A DNA stretch of 64,000 nt from Dermatemys mawii (lineage: Eukaryota; Chordata; Testudines; Dermatemydidae). The translations under genes were made by a program, and so were the position numbers. The stretch lies in NCBI GenBank assembly GCA_007922305.1, contig ML677385.1, forward strand, positions 4,242,336-4,306,335. Reading direction: 5' to 3'. Below, in pieces: positions 24,110 to 36,491 of the stretch. The notes beneath the pieces were generated by a model, which had not been told where the DNA came from, did not search any database, and saw nothing but the letters and a program-made list of their open reading frames with translations. The stretch's first letter is position 1. Every line of letters starts with the position of its first letter.

Positions 24110-26408
24110 AATGGTATGTTCTCTCTTCGCCCAACTGGTTGAAGCTGAAAAGACCTCCAGTAATTGTTACCCAGCAGTCTGAACTGACCTGTTCTGGTTT
24201 TGAGTTGTTTTTAAGAAAAAAATGCAAGCCCCCAGGAAAGGATGTGAAATGTCTTATAGGTTGGATTTATTTTTCTTTCCCCAGCTGGTGTGTCTGCTCA
24301 CTGGCTTACTCACACTCTACAATAGCTGTGGTTTCTCAGTGCTGGAAAATTCCTACCCATCTGTTATGGGGATTCCCCAACAAAAGTAAATCCCAATGTA
24401 TTGGGGAAAGGGTTTCTCTGGCTTTGCTATTAGAAAGATGAGGAGAGTGTGAATTCAGTTCAGTCCGTCACATCTGGGTTTTCCCTGCAAGACCTTGGTT
24501 GTCTGCACTGGAAGCAAGAAATGTGAAGTGTAAAGAGACAGTGTCAACTTAAACCACAAACACTAGCAGGGGACGTGGACATGTTTAGTACCTGAAAGTT
24601 ATTTTTTAAGTGGACCTTTTAAGGCTAAACATATATCCTTACTTGTGCCTGACATTTTTACTTATGGATTCTGATAATCTAATTATGCGATCCAGTATCA
24701 TTGCAGCTGTTATATTATGCATGTGTCAGAGCTTCCTGAAGTTCCACACAATCCCTACTACCCATGACTAAGCAAATAGCAAAAATTTGAATGCTTATTA
24801 ACCTCCTCTGGCAGGTCATCTCTGTAGTTAAGGAAGGGACTAGGCTTCCTTTATGAGCCCTGTTTTGGTGCACTTCTCTCCCTTCCCCACCACCCAAGAT
24901 TAATTTCACCAGATCTATCTGACTGAAATTAGCCATCTGACTATACCAAAGGTGCATTGTGGTGGGGTTCTGTTTAAGACCTCAGAGGAGGTCAGTTTAC
25001 ACAAATTTCCATACTGTCCAGTGTTTGAAGTTCATATGTATACATAAAATTTCTTGGATCCCAGATTTTTAAAGCAACTCAAACAAAGAATAGATAACTT
25101 ATTCCTGCTATGACTTCTCAATCTGTTTTGAAGTCATGGCAGGGCAGTAACCTTCACACTGACAACAAAGTTTCGACATCAGCTTCTTATGCAGGAATTT
25201 TTCAGAAACTTGCAAGTGTAAAATTATATGCATTTTTTCCCCTTTATTCACTCTTGTAACTCAAAGACTTGAACTTCAATTATAAAAACAAGCAATTTTA
25301 AAAAAGAGTCAGGCTTTCTTTGTGCATCATAACGTAGCACAAAAGGACAGAAATCTAATTTTTTCCCTCCTTTGTAAGTTATATTTGAAACGTGAGTAGC
25401 TCCTCTTTATCAATCACATTCTCTTTCCTTTGGAAATTCAACATTTAAACATTAAGGTTTCAGAAATACAGTTTCATGCTTGAAATATTTCAAGCCCTCA
25501 TAAGTCTGAGGACAGCATACTATACAGATGAAAACTACCAAGATGACTCCTTTCATACTAAAGCCCAAAACCATGAACTGTTAAGGACAGAAGTTGCATA
25601 CTGTTATCTCTCTACTATATTCAATATATCCATTTAATTGAGGCACTTCTATTTAACAAACTTTCAACAAACATAGCTGTTATACCTCTTACAATTTCTT
25701 CCCTCTTCTTTTCTGTCCTATTACAGATCATGTGGAAACTTTCAGCATTGCTGTGTCTAGTATTCCCTGTTTTCCTTCTCTCTCCCCCGCATTCTCCATT
25801 ATGATCTGTTGTCCACCTATTAATCTATTTCCCTGTATTTTCTGGATCTCCTTCCTTCTCCCCTACAAAAATCCCAACTGCCCATTTTAATTCTTCTCAA
25901 TCCTTTCCTGTCACTCACCTCATGTCATAACCACATACAACCCCCATACTGACCTTCCCCCACCCTCCAAGTTTAACAAAAGAGCCTGATGTTTTCGTTT
26001 CCTTGGCTTTCCCTTTAACCCTAAAGAAAAAAACAGCAACACCTGGGCTGCTCTGATCAAACTTCACTCTTAGCAGCAGCATTTAGCCAGCTTTATTTTG
26101 CCTCCATCCTCTCCTATTAAGAGCAGTTATCCCTCAGTTGCTATGTTCTTAGGCTTGCTCTCTTGCCTCAGGGGCAGGAGAAAATGACATCAGCCATGCT
26201 ATATTCAGGATGTATAGGGTACAGAGAAAAATGAATTACTTCTCTCCCTCCATCTTCAAGGTGATCCACTCACAACTCTACTATATCTCAAACATCTTTT
26301 CTTCCACCCCTCCCAATCTTGTTACGTATGTATAATTTGTTCTTCATCTTGCCAGTGCACTTACTGAGGTAAGAGGTACAGAACAACACTGCAGGCAAGT
26401 TAACTAAC
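24110..26408. other. No recognised gene or repeat
   Basis: Mostly AT-rich; 25680-26000 is pyrimidine-rich on the plus strand. A frame at 23980-24441 runs out of the MITE above and has no protein-like features. Confidence 0.4.
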
Positions 26409-26411
26409 TAA

Positions 26412-26689
26412 GGGCTTGTCTTCACTAGTGCGGGGAGAGATCAATCTTATGGCAATCGATTTTTCGCGTCTCATCAAGACACGATAAATCGATTGCCAGC
26501 AGCACCCCCAATCGACTAACTCCAGCTCGCCAAAAGGCGCAAGCTGGAGTCGACAGGGGAGCACACCGCCACCCGCCGCCGCAAGGACAGCAGGTAAGTC
26601 GGCTGTAGATATGCAATTTCAGCTACATTTTTAACGTAGCTGAAATTGCGTATCTACAGCCGATCCCCCCCGCTAGTGAGGACCAGCCC
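26412..26689. mobile_element. Harbinger-like MITE with TAA duplication
   Basis: The left end GGGCTTGTCTTCACTAGTG and the right end (reverse complement GGGCTGGTCCTCACTAGCG) are inverted repeats, flanked on both sides by TAA (26409-26411 and 26690-26692), the classic PIF/Harbinger target duplication. An internal hairpin (26601-26662) pairs 'ggctgtagatatgcaatttc' with its near-perfect complement. A second inverted pair, 'aatcgattt' / 'aaatcgatt', lies at 26454-26500. The element is 278 bp and has no coding capacity. Confidence 0.85.
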
Positions 26690-26692
26690 TAA

Positions 26693-29600
26693 GACAGCAA
26701 GAAGGCAGGGTGCCAGCAACAGGTTTCAGGGAGTTGATGGAAAAGTGTACAGCATCAATGTCTCCCATGCTTTCTTCCCCTCTCCATGACATCACTCCCA
26801 CCCCTTATCGACCCTGGAAAATAACTCCATTTCTTTCTTGTCTGTTGATACCTCTCATAGGGTATTTCTTCCTTTCCTCAGTAGGATCTCCCCACAAAGC
26901 AGAGGGAGGCCTAGGTTCAGCTAACAGTGGCTTCAAATGCAGGTCATGCTGCATTCGGCTTAGGCCCTTCCATGTGTGTTCCTCTCCCTCTAGAGACAGA
27001 ACTTCTCCACCGCAGTATGAAACATAAGCAGGTACACAAGAGACACACTGAGGAGTCTGTAGTGAAAGTCATTCTGCCATCTTTTGCTGTACACTAAAAA
27101 AAAAAAAAAAAAAACCTTGCTCAAGCTCTGCATCTCTCCCATGCCTCCCAGGACAGCTCAAATCTCTGTTCTCCTTTCTCATCCTTAGAAAAGGGCAGTG
27201 GCACTTTTCTTCAGTGTGCAGCAGCACCTGGACCGCTTGTGTTCCCAGGCATGTCCCCTTCCTTCAGAGGGAAGTGAGCCAGAAACTCTGCTCATTAGTC
27301 CCAACTCACTAACCTGATCGAAATTATTGGACAAGTGAGCTTTTCAAGCTTAACATACTATAAAATATAGAGCTTTTAGTAATCATCTTGACTAACTTTT
27401 TCAGTTTAAGAGATGCAGGTCTACATGACTATAGAAAAAGGTCTAGTGTTTCTAGCATGGGGATGCCATCATGCATCTTTTGACCAATTTTAAACAGTAT
27501 TGTAAAAACCTAAACAGCACCTCAATTCCCAATGTACTATCTGAAGTTCCAAGAAAAATGTATTCACTGTTTAATTTGATCTAGAATGGAATATTAAACA
27601 TCTTGGATAGTGATTCAGTCCTGCAAACAAAGTTCTTGGAGAACGCATTTGGTCTTATGTATAGAGCCACTGCAACAATAGTTCTTAACTGACCATAAAG
27701 CAAATCGAAATGCTCATACACATCATTCTAGACATATTCGTTCATAAAAACCAAGTCATTTCTCTTGCAACTATACACACTAGCTCTTAATTCCACATAT
27801 CAAATGCACAAGACATCCCCTATGATCGTGTTACAGATACAAGAATTAGAGAGAAAAATATTTAGTCAAAAGAGTTCTGTTATCCACTAATTCAAAAATA
27901 AGAACAGAGAATCTTATGCACAATTATCAGTGCAAGAATATTGTTTAACACCACAAAGTATGCTTAGGAGCTTTTCCTGTTCATTAATTCAGTAGCCTGT
28001 TTATAAGTGGAGACTCTCATATCATTCCTTCTAATGAGATAATATAGTATCCAATATGAAAAACATCAGTCCACTATGGAGACATACTTGATTTTAAAGG
28101 CATAAAACAAAGTCTCACATAAAAGTAACAATTGTTGAGAGAGCTTAAACAAATACTTGATATATTTAAAATGTGATCGTATTATTCCTTGTTTATTGTG
28201 TCTAGTTCTAGATTGTTTGTTCCTTTTATTTAAAAGGAATGTACACACTTCCTCCCACCACCCTAAACATCTGAGGCCTACAAAGTAAAACTGGGCTCAG
28301 AGTATAGCCCCCCTCTCATATACTCTCTCTCACGGTAACAGTAACAATTCTGCAGGCCAATTTATGCACTCAGTGACACCGATACAACCCTACCACCCTT
28401 CTTTGGGCTGTGCACATGTAACCAAGGACAGTATTTCACTCATTCTAAAAGATTTGAATGTGTATTCTGCCAATTAGGACGGTACTATTAATCTACATTT
28501 ATAAAAGTATGTCCTTTGGATCATTTCATTAGCTGGCTGCCTGAAAAACACCAGCAGCATTCTAAGGGTCACTGAGCAAGTGTCATTTAAATATTATTTA
28601 AAGAAAGAAATTAGGCATGATATTCAAATTTTTCCTAATCAAAACACTAAAACTGCAGAACCTAAAATACAAGAAAGGGTAATATTCATTGTAGTTTCCT
28701 CCCCAAATCGAAATTTGACAGGTGGGAGGAGATAGGAACCATGCAGATACAATATATAGGGGATAAATTCTGAGAGTATGAATCCATGTAATAATGGTAG
28801 GGTCATTGACATCTTTTTTTCTTTTTTTCAAAGGTGTTGCCTAATTCAACAACTTTAACACCTTTGATAGTCTCACCTGCCCTCTATCCACTAATTCATC
28901 TTCCCAGGACTTAGTGTAATCTCCCAAGTCTGTTAAAAATAAAATAGTTGTTTTAAAACTGTTCACAATCTTCCAGATAAGCGTTTCCTTTTCCCTTCAG
29001 CCTCACAACTGCAGAATTTCCCAAGAAAGTTGCATCTACTTGTTGCCTAAGACCAGTAACAATCAGCAATGATCTGTTTAAAAGTGGATACCTTGTGACT
29101 CTTTAGGGCCTAAATTTCCAATGGGATTCAGGCTGCTATTGGGTTACAGCACATGCTTATTAGTCTTGCAAGGTCCTGATATTTCAGACCTTAAAATCAT
29201 AACATGGCAGAAAAAAAAAAAATCTATTTTTATGGCTTCCCCCCACCTTTGCACAGCTGAACTGATTAAAGGAAATCGTTTTACAAGCAGAGGGATACAA
29301 AGGATAACCCCAACAAGTTTTTAAACATGTCTAGAATATTTTCTAATAAGTGCCATATTCTGAATATATGAATAAAAACTTTTCAGACCATACTATCAGC
29401 ATTCATTTCAGAAGATACGAGTCACAACTACTTGTGGCCTTGCTACTGAAAAGCAATATGCTTAACAGATTCATATCAACAACAGGATCATACAAAGGCT
29501 CACAAGAGTGTCAGGTGACCACATTTACCCACAAATGACAGACACAAGAGAGTTAAAAATCATCATCCAAGGTGAGATTGGACAGGAACTCTGCACCATT

Positions 29601-29758
29601 TGACTATTATATATATAGCATTTAAAGAATTTCAGAGATATTTTTAAGATTTCTCCTCCTTTAAAGCCAGACTTCATTAGTATCATGGAATACACCTATA
29701 CACACTCTAGGGAACGATGTTTTATACATAGATTTTAAGGCCAGAAGATACCAATATG
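26693..29758. other. No recognised gene or repeat
   Basis: AT-rich intronic sequence with a run of 19 A at 27096-27114. No exon-like or repeat-like block was identified. Confidence 0.4.
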
Positions 29759-29766
29759 ATCTGGTC

Positions 29767-29938
29767 CAGTGATTCTCAACCTATTTACCACTGTGGGCCA
29801 TATATGCAGCTCTCTCTCTGTTACATAGCCCGCATCCACACGATATATACACACTACCTATATGGCTCTGAAGATGTCACGTGGGACACAGCTATGCATT
29901 GACTGGGCTGTTAGTGGCTCGCGGCTTGAGAACCACTG
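29767..29938. mobile_element. hAT MITE
   Basis: It starts CAGTGATTCTCAACC and ends GCTTGAGAACCACTG, an inverted repeat of about 15 bp. The flanking octamers ATCTGGTC and ACCTAGTC agree at 6 of 8 positions. It is 172 bp with no coding capacity. Confidence 0.78.
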
Positions 29939-30067
29939 ACCTAGTCCGACAACTCCTGCTAAACAGGCTGTACAACTTCCTCAAAATAATTCCTGTTTGA
30001 ACCAGAGCATCTCTTTTAGAAAAAAGATATTTCAGGGTAACTACTGCCTTATTATGTATATATATTA

Positions 30068-30810
30068 CTCCTGGAGGAAATCTGCACTACTGTGCAATGC
30101 AGAATTTTGCAGAAATTGATGTTGTGCGCGCAGAATTTCCTTCTTCCCCGTCCCCCCACCCCCCCAAAAAATGAGCTGCAGAGATGTTGCCCAGCAACGA
30201 CAGGCCACTGGACCTGGCGGAGCCCAGCTTGCAAATAGAAGACAGGGGACAGGAGCTGAAGGGTTCCCAACAGCTGCAGTTCTCAGCACGCCCTGAAGAA
30301 AGGAGGCAGCAGGGCACAAGAAACTCCATGTAAGTCCAGGACCCAACGTCACACTGTTTTTTCCTACGGATTTCTGGTCCTGGGAGGTAGAGGGTGTAAG
30401 TGTCTGGGCTGAGGAGAAGTGGGGAGGCACACAGCATGCCCTGCAGGGCAAGAGTGTCTGGGCCGGGGCACCGCAGCAGTCCTCTGGGGCAGGATGGGGA
30501 GTGAATGCCTGGGCCAGGGAAGGGGGATGTTAGTGTCTGGCGCCCCGGCAGGGCTCTGGAGGGTAGAAGGGTGCAGAGAAACAGGAACTGGATTGTCCTA
30601 GGGGTTTCTTTAACTCTCTACTCCTGGGGGAATTTTTGAGAGTGTCTGTAGTGTTACAGACATACTTGCTGACAGGTAATTTGAAATAAGTTACTAAAAT
30701 TACTGAAACTGGTGTGATTATGTAGTGTTATTTTGACAAATAAAATATGCAGAATTTTAAAATACTGTACACAGAATTTTTAATTTTTTGATGCAGAACA
30801 ACCCCAGGAG
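30068..30810. mobile_element. TA-flanked mariner-like element, copy 2
   Basis: It starts CTCCTGGAGGAAATCTGC and ends '...gcagaacaaccccaggag', flanked by TA on both sides (30066-30067 and 30811-30812). About 110 bp at the right end match the copy at 3101-3831 closely, including 'gacaaataaaatatgcag'. A second inner 'ctcctgggggaattttt' copy of the terminus occurs at 30621. The C-rich interiors of the two copies differ more than their ends. Confidence 0.75.
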
Positions 30811-30812
30811 TA

Positions 30813-33281
30813 GTATACGTATATCAATTACCACAATGCCCCCTCCCAGCCCCAAAATCTGTTACAGCCTATAGGCACTACTGTAACAGCAATTCTCATA
30901 CCATGACATTTGGAAAGCTACAAAAATGAGCTAGAGCATCTTATTGATACGATTCCATACTAATGTCCATAAGACCTCAATACATGACAAGAAACCTGGC
31001 TGAAATTCAAACACTAGTTATGCTATACCAAGTACTAAAACTTCTTGAACATGCACACAAAAACTTAGATAATATATTGTTTTGTTGAAGAAGTATGTAT
31101 TTTGTGATCAGGTGAAGCATCAGACCTACAAATATGACAGGGGGATATTGCACTTTTTAAATAAAAAAATACACACACATATACACCCACACACTTTAAA
31201 ATAGAATACTGTACAACCAGGAATAATTGTGGCTTCCACTGTGGCTTTTTAAAAATATTTATGCCTTTAAGCTCAGGTAGACATGGAATACAGAAAGACA
31301 ACCGACCAATCTGAAATCCATACACCAGCCTCCAATAGCTAAGAAATTTTCCTTGTTGGATTTTACTTCAAAACTGCTCCACTTCAAGATGCTGGTCTTG
31401 TTTTAAAGTAACTCAAGTTTCCAGGTATGGTACTGCTTGCAAAACTGTAACATGCTTTGCCTTCCTCCACATTCATATATACGTATGTTAGACAATTGAT
31501 TTCAAAACACAAGACAAATTTGGAATTTGTTAACATGATCTATGAAGCAATAGCTTAGTAATAATTTACAGAACATGATTATACCACCCCTTCTTTACAG
31601 CACTTTTACACAAGTCTCATGGTACCAATACCCAAGTTCCCCAGCTCTCAGCACTGCCTTTATATTAGATAAGCAGTGTAATTATTTTAAAAGCAGTGTT
31701 TCTCTTCTGTTCTGATAAAAACAAAATTAATCCAAAATACGTTTTAAAAAGGTGCAAAAGTCACTGTACTACACTTAGATTTCTGCTAAAATATCTTTAC
31801 TTTTCAAGCACTCTGCTATAATTAAAAATAAGGATGCTGAATTATATGTTAGCAGAAAATTGACAGCCAGCATTAAAGGGATACAGTCAATTTAATTCAC
31901 ACTGGCAGTAAAATATTTGTAAACACACTGCTACAAGTAACATCTAACGTAAGTATAATGGAAAAAAAAAATCACAATATTCTTTCTCTGTGCTATTTTT
32001 TGCATTTGATAGCACTTCACATAGCTACTTAATTATTTTCCCCTGTTTGTGTGGGGCATCTTCACAACAGGGGAGATGCAAACTCTTTCATAACAGAAAC
32101 CATATAAAACTTGTGAGGGAGACTGAAGCACAGATGTAGTATATGAAACTACATTTATTAAATCAATCAGACTTCAAGTTACCCATCTTTAAAGAATAAC
32201 ATGCTTGATTTTGAAAAGCATATTCCAAATTGATTAGACTTAATGAATAGGGTAGTTAGTCCTGAACCCAATATATTACATAAGCTGCAGCATTCTAATA
32301 CAAAAGCCAAACAATTACACCTTATTAAATGAAGGTTTGTCACAAGGAATAAAATGTCAACTTTGACTAAATACCACAAGAACATTAAAAAGGGCTCCCC
32401 TTGCACTCTTCCCCTCTCTAAGTATTTTTTTTAAGTCTTCACTGCCTGAGATAAAGCAGGAACAAGGCAAGGAAAGTATCAGATGTATTCAGAACTATTG
32501 GAGACATCAAGATACCAAAGAGCATCTTTTGCACCTTCAATGTATAACCTTCTAGTGAACAGTGGAGAGGTATTTCCTACAAAACTGGTTGCACTGCACC
32601 AACAACAAGAATCTCATAAGAGCCTTCCAGCCTATCCTCAGGCTCTTTCCACCCCATAAAAAGCCACACTAATCACAGAGATTGAAAGCATCCCTTCCAA
32701 ACTAATATTTTCAGGACTCGTTGCAAAATAAAGTTTTGAAAACAGTAATTCTTCAGTTTTATATCACCACACAATAATGCCAACATACACAATTACATAA
32801 TACATCAAAGTTTCAATTTTGTCCAGCCTATAATGCATGTAATACATTGTTCAGTGACATAACATGCATCTGCTCTAGACTAGACTTTCAATATGCCACA
32901 GAACACAAGGCATTCAGGACCAATGTTATAATATACACACCATTCTGATTTGTTAAGTGTGAGGGCAGCACCCAATGAAATTCATTCTACGATGACACAT
33001 CCTACAGAACATTACCACCTTACGAGACAGGAGCTCTAGGTCTGACTATAATCCTTATTCTCAGCAAGTGCAGAGGGAGAAAGGAGTAAACTCCCACCTA
33101 CAAGGAACACAGGACTGTCTTCCCCCTCCCCTTTGACGGAGGCTATCAGAAATAAGTAGGACCATGATCCTACCTTCTTCACAGTCCAGCCAGTAGAGCT
33201 TGCCAGACACAGAAGGGGTAATCGCATCGCAACCATCTTCTATGAATAGGAACATCAGTAAGAATTCTTATCCATCATATC
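30813..33281. other. No recognised gene or repeat
   Basis: AT-rich non-coding sequence. Small minus-strand frames (for example 32179-32406, 33036-33255) show no recognisable domain. Confidence 0.4.
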
Positions 33282-33284
33282 TAA

Positions 33285-33542
33285 GAGTATGTCTACACTG
33301 CAATTAGACACCTGCAGCCAGACTGTGCCAGTTGACTAAGACTAAGGGGCTGTTTAATTGCAGTGTAGAGTCTGGGCTCAGCAGCCTGTGCTCTGGGAAC
33401 CTCCCATCTCACAGTGGTCCTAGAACCCAGATTCCACAGCAAGCCTGAACGTCTACACCACAATTAAACTGCCCTTTAGCCCAAGCCTGAGTTAGCTGGT
33501 ACAGGCCAGCTGTGGTTTTTTAAATGCAATTTAGACATGCTC
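33285..33542. mobile_element. Harbinger-like MITE with TAA duplication
   Basis: The left end GAGTATGTCTACACTGCAAT and the right end (reverse complement GAGCATGTCTAAATTGCATT) are inverted repeats. Both sides carry TAA (33282-33284 and 33543-33545). The interior repeats 'ttaattgcagtgtaga' and 'gtctacaccacaattaaac' in inverted orientation, so subterminal sequence is duplicated inside. The element is 258 bp. Confidence 0.82.
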
Positions 33543-33545
33543 TAA

Positions 33546-35480
33546 GACAATTCCTCCTGGAACTCATCCTGAAACAGCATGACTTCAAGCTTCTCCCAAA
33601 GTGTAACTGTGAGTAAACAGCACAGAGTGCTTAATGTTTTGGCTAGTGAATTCTGAATTATGCAGATAGGATTTCATAACTGGAGAGTCCAGGAGTTTTG
33701 TTCGCTGCTGTTCTTTCATGCACCAACTTAATTAAATTATTCTAACTCCAAGAACAGTACAGCAGAATTCCAGGTTACAACTATATATATTATATATGGC
33801 TATTATGTCACTTCTAGCAATAAAGAATTGCCTATCAAATGCTGATGGCCTCTTCCATCATCCAGCCTAAATCCCTCCCAGCGCAGGGCTAGATCTAACA
33901 GTATATACGTAGGCCCGAGAAGTGACCGGAGCATAAGGAGTGCATCAAACTATATTAACTTTGAATCATGCAAGGACAGCAACTTAAACAAATACAATCT
34001 TGAAGTAACACCAAGCTAAATTTGTAAATAGAATGAAATTGTCATTTAGAAATGACAAATCTAGAGAATTATTTGGAGAGTAAAATAATCAGAAAGTTAC
34101 TATTAGATACAAAGTATTTGGCAAGAAATTCATGCAAAAAACAAATTTTAGTCACAAATCATTTTGCAAGGTAAACTGCTCTTTATGTATTTCCAATATA
34201 AATGCCCAGAAAATGTTATAATGAAAATTCAATTAGAAGATTAGGATATTTGCCTATTTATATTAATTTTACAGACTGTATGTGGTCTTATAATAAAAAG
34301 GTAACACCTAACACATTTGTGAAGTCTGCTTCAAGTCACAAAATACACATTACACTGTCGTATCAGACATACTGCTATAAACACACAAAACATTACATTC
34401 ATCAATTTAAATTAATATACAAGCACACAGGATGTCAGGAATCAAAACTTGCATTTAGAACTGAATTTGCTAACTATTTGATTTAAAAAAAAGCACAAAC
34501 TACAAGGTAATGTACCGAAGTTGCAAGAGAAGTGCAAAGAATAGCATAAACATCCTAATTCCTTTTTTTTTTTTTTTTTTTTTTTTTAATAAAGTGTTCT
34601 CAAACTCCACCTCAAAGTCAGTTTCCAGTGATTCTCAGTACTATTTAAAGGTACTTCTTATAACATCTACATATTAGATACCAATTAAAATAAAAAAAAG
34701 GATAATGATCTGATGTCATGCTCCCATTGGATATACTGAAAAGTTTGTAAATAACTTCAAAACTCATAAGCAACAAGCAAATCTTTATTTTGTAAAACAT
34801 AAGCCCAAAGACAATTTTTTTGAAAATATTCTAATATTAAGCTTTGCCATTATGCCAGAAAGAAATTAAACCCATATTAAGGCCCAAAATACTGAATTGA
34901 CCACACTTGGAGGTATGGTTTCAAAATCAGACAAGAATAATGGAAAGGACATATTCATGTAAAACCATTCACATCCAGCATAGACACAATAGGATGAGAG
35001 AAGTGTCAAATGCAAAGCTACTAAATCCAAAGTATAAACCAGAGGAATATCAAATAGCTCAATATCTGTTGTTGCAAACGGGCTACTAATGGATGTGAAT
35101 TGTTTTGTACACAAATGTTTTCCTCCTGTTTTCAGTCTGAAGACACAAACTGACAGATACTCCAGCTGCACAGCCTTTGTCACTAGCCTGTGGATGGAGA
35201 GCTAAATGTGCTACAGGTTGATAAGGATTATGCCAGCTCTGCAAACGCTGTATTCTACATTAGGAAGGCAACGAGAAGAATCTTGCAATGCGCAAGAGAG
35301 TTTGCCTTAACCACAGTAGGAGCCTGCACATTTCAGCCGATGTGTATATTCATTCCTACTATTTATTTCCCTGTTTACCTCCCCCCTCCCCTTTCTCTTT
35401 CTCCTCCCTGTCCGGCCATCTTGGGCCGACAGGAGCAGCCATTACTTAACTAAATGACAGGGCCAACAACTTTTCACAGA
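33546..35480. other. No recognised gene; run of 25 T at 34563-34587
   Basis: AT-rich intron 2 sequence up to the edge of the CpG island. A 25-base T run is the only notable low-complexity tract. A YY1-like 'gccatcttgg' lies at about 35415-35424 near the island edge. Confidence 0.45.
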
Positions 35481-36230
35481 AACAAACGTGTGCGTATAAA
35501 GCCCAGGCAAGCTCCAGGCGGTGCCATTCCCTGGGAGCAGCGCAGGAACGGGGCGGCTGGGGCAGAAGCGGAGTCACTCCGCTAGAAGTTACACATTTGT
35601 GGCAGCCGGACCCAGCGAACAAACAAGTCACTTAGCGACTGACTCCGAAGCGACACACAACTCCCGCACTGGAGCGATCCCAAACCAAGAGGCCGCGTTT
35701 CCGCCGCTCCAGTCAGCAGCGGGGTGAGGGGCGCAGGCCGGGGGTGGCTGGGATTTGGCAGGATGCGCGCAGCCTGAGCCCAATACAAACGGGGTTAAAA
35801 TCACTAGGGAGGGTCCGAGGGAATCCAACGTCAGCAGCGCCTCACACCCACCCTCCCGGGCCACCCCGCGCTCGCTCCAGAGCCGGAGACTCCGGCCTGA
35901 CGCGCAGGCACTTTCCGTCTCAGAGCTGAACAAACCCCACAAAGTGCCCGAGAGGCTCCGCGCCCGCTCGCCGGGCTGTACGTGCGCGAGGGGGGGCAGC
36001 TCCGGGCTGTATGTGCCCGGGAGGGCTCCCAACACACCCGGAGACGCAGGAGAGCCCGTAGGCTTAGGGGGGAGCGCAGTGCCCCGGCGCATCCCCCCCC
36101 CCCCTACCCGCCTCCGGGATGTGGCGGTGCCACCCCATGCCCACACACACACACACGCCGTGCAGGCTCGGGGGGGGGGAGGTGGCGCGGCTGGGCGGGC
36201 TCCCTCCTCCCCCCCACCCCATCCTCTTAC

Positions 36231-36294
36231 CTTTAACAGCAAGGCCTTCGTTCTGGCGCCATCTTCACGAAGCCTCAGAAACCCGAAGACTCGG
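36231..36294 (-). CDS. KDM6A: KDM6A exon 2
   Basis: This 64-bp exon encodes the end of a split serine codon followed by [21 protein letters not shown]. The KDM6A/UTX pattern here, as I know it, is [22 protein letters not shown], so the match is clear. The acceptor is CTCCGCAG (minus) directly before C-CGA, and the donor is AAAG|GTAAGAGG. Both are canonical. The phase fits exon 1: two bases (AG) plus one (C) make the serine codon. This segment leads into the TPR repeats of the demethylase, which begin in the following exons. KDM6A removes methyl groups from H3K27 in the nucleus, within COMPASS-like MLL3/4 complexes. In mammals it is X-linked. Confidence 0.93.
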
Positions 36295-36491
36295 CTGCGG
36301 AGGGGGAGCGGGGAGGGGGGAGAGAAACACAAGGCGCAGCGTTAGTCAGGGAGAAGCCCCCGCGCGGGCTCGCTGACAGAGCGGGGCCGGCCGGGAGCCC
36401 GCACAAGCCCCGCACGGCGACGGGCGCCCTGGCCCTGCCCGAGTGGGGCGCCGCGGCGGGGAGGGGAGAGCGGCGGGGGGAGCGCGGGTAC
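36295..36491 (-). other. KDM6A: KDM6A intron 1 (197 bp)
   Basis: The intron runs from donor CGACAG|GTACCC to a long C/T-rich tract and acceptor CTCCGCAG. It is short and GC-rich and lies wholly inside the CpG island. Both boundaries follow the GT-AG rule and keep the reading frame. Confidence 0.9.

Larger units (their letters stand above)
1..36230 (-). other. KDM6A: Presumed KDM6A intron 2 (first 36 kb)
   Basis: This stretch begins at the splice donor of KDM6A exon 2 and runs downstream of it on the minus strand, so I infer it is intron 2, not yet closed at the left window edge. No match to the next KDM6A exon (the one encoding the first TPR segments) was noticed on the minus strand, but this was a reading by eye and a short exon could be missed. 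Long first introns are usual in this gene in mammals. Most recognisable content is transposon relics, annotated separately; the remainder is AT-rich sequence without coding potential. Confidence 0.7.

Noticed and set aside
1..36230. KDM6A exon 3 (first TPR exon) on the minus strand
   Set aside because: I looked for the reverse complement of the expected coding block and noticed no match; a spliced alignment would settle it.
35628..36332. 234-codon open frame on the minus strand
   Set aside because: It is KDM6A exon 2 read through on both sides into introns; only 36231-36294 is coding, bounded by clear splice sites.
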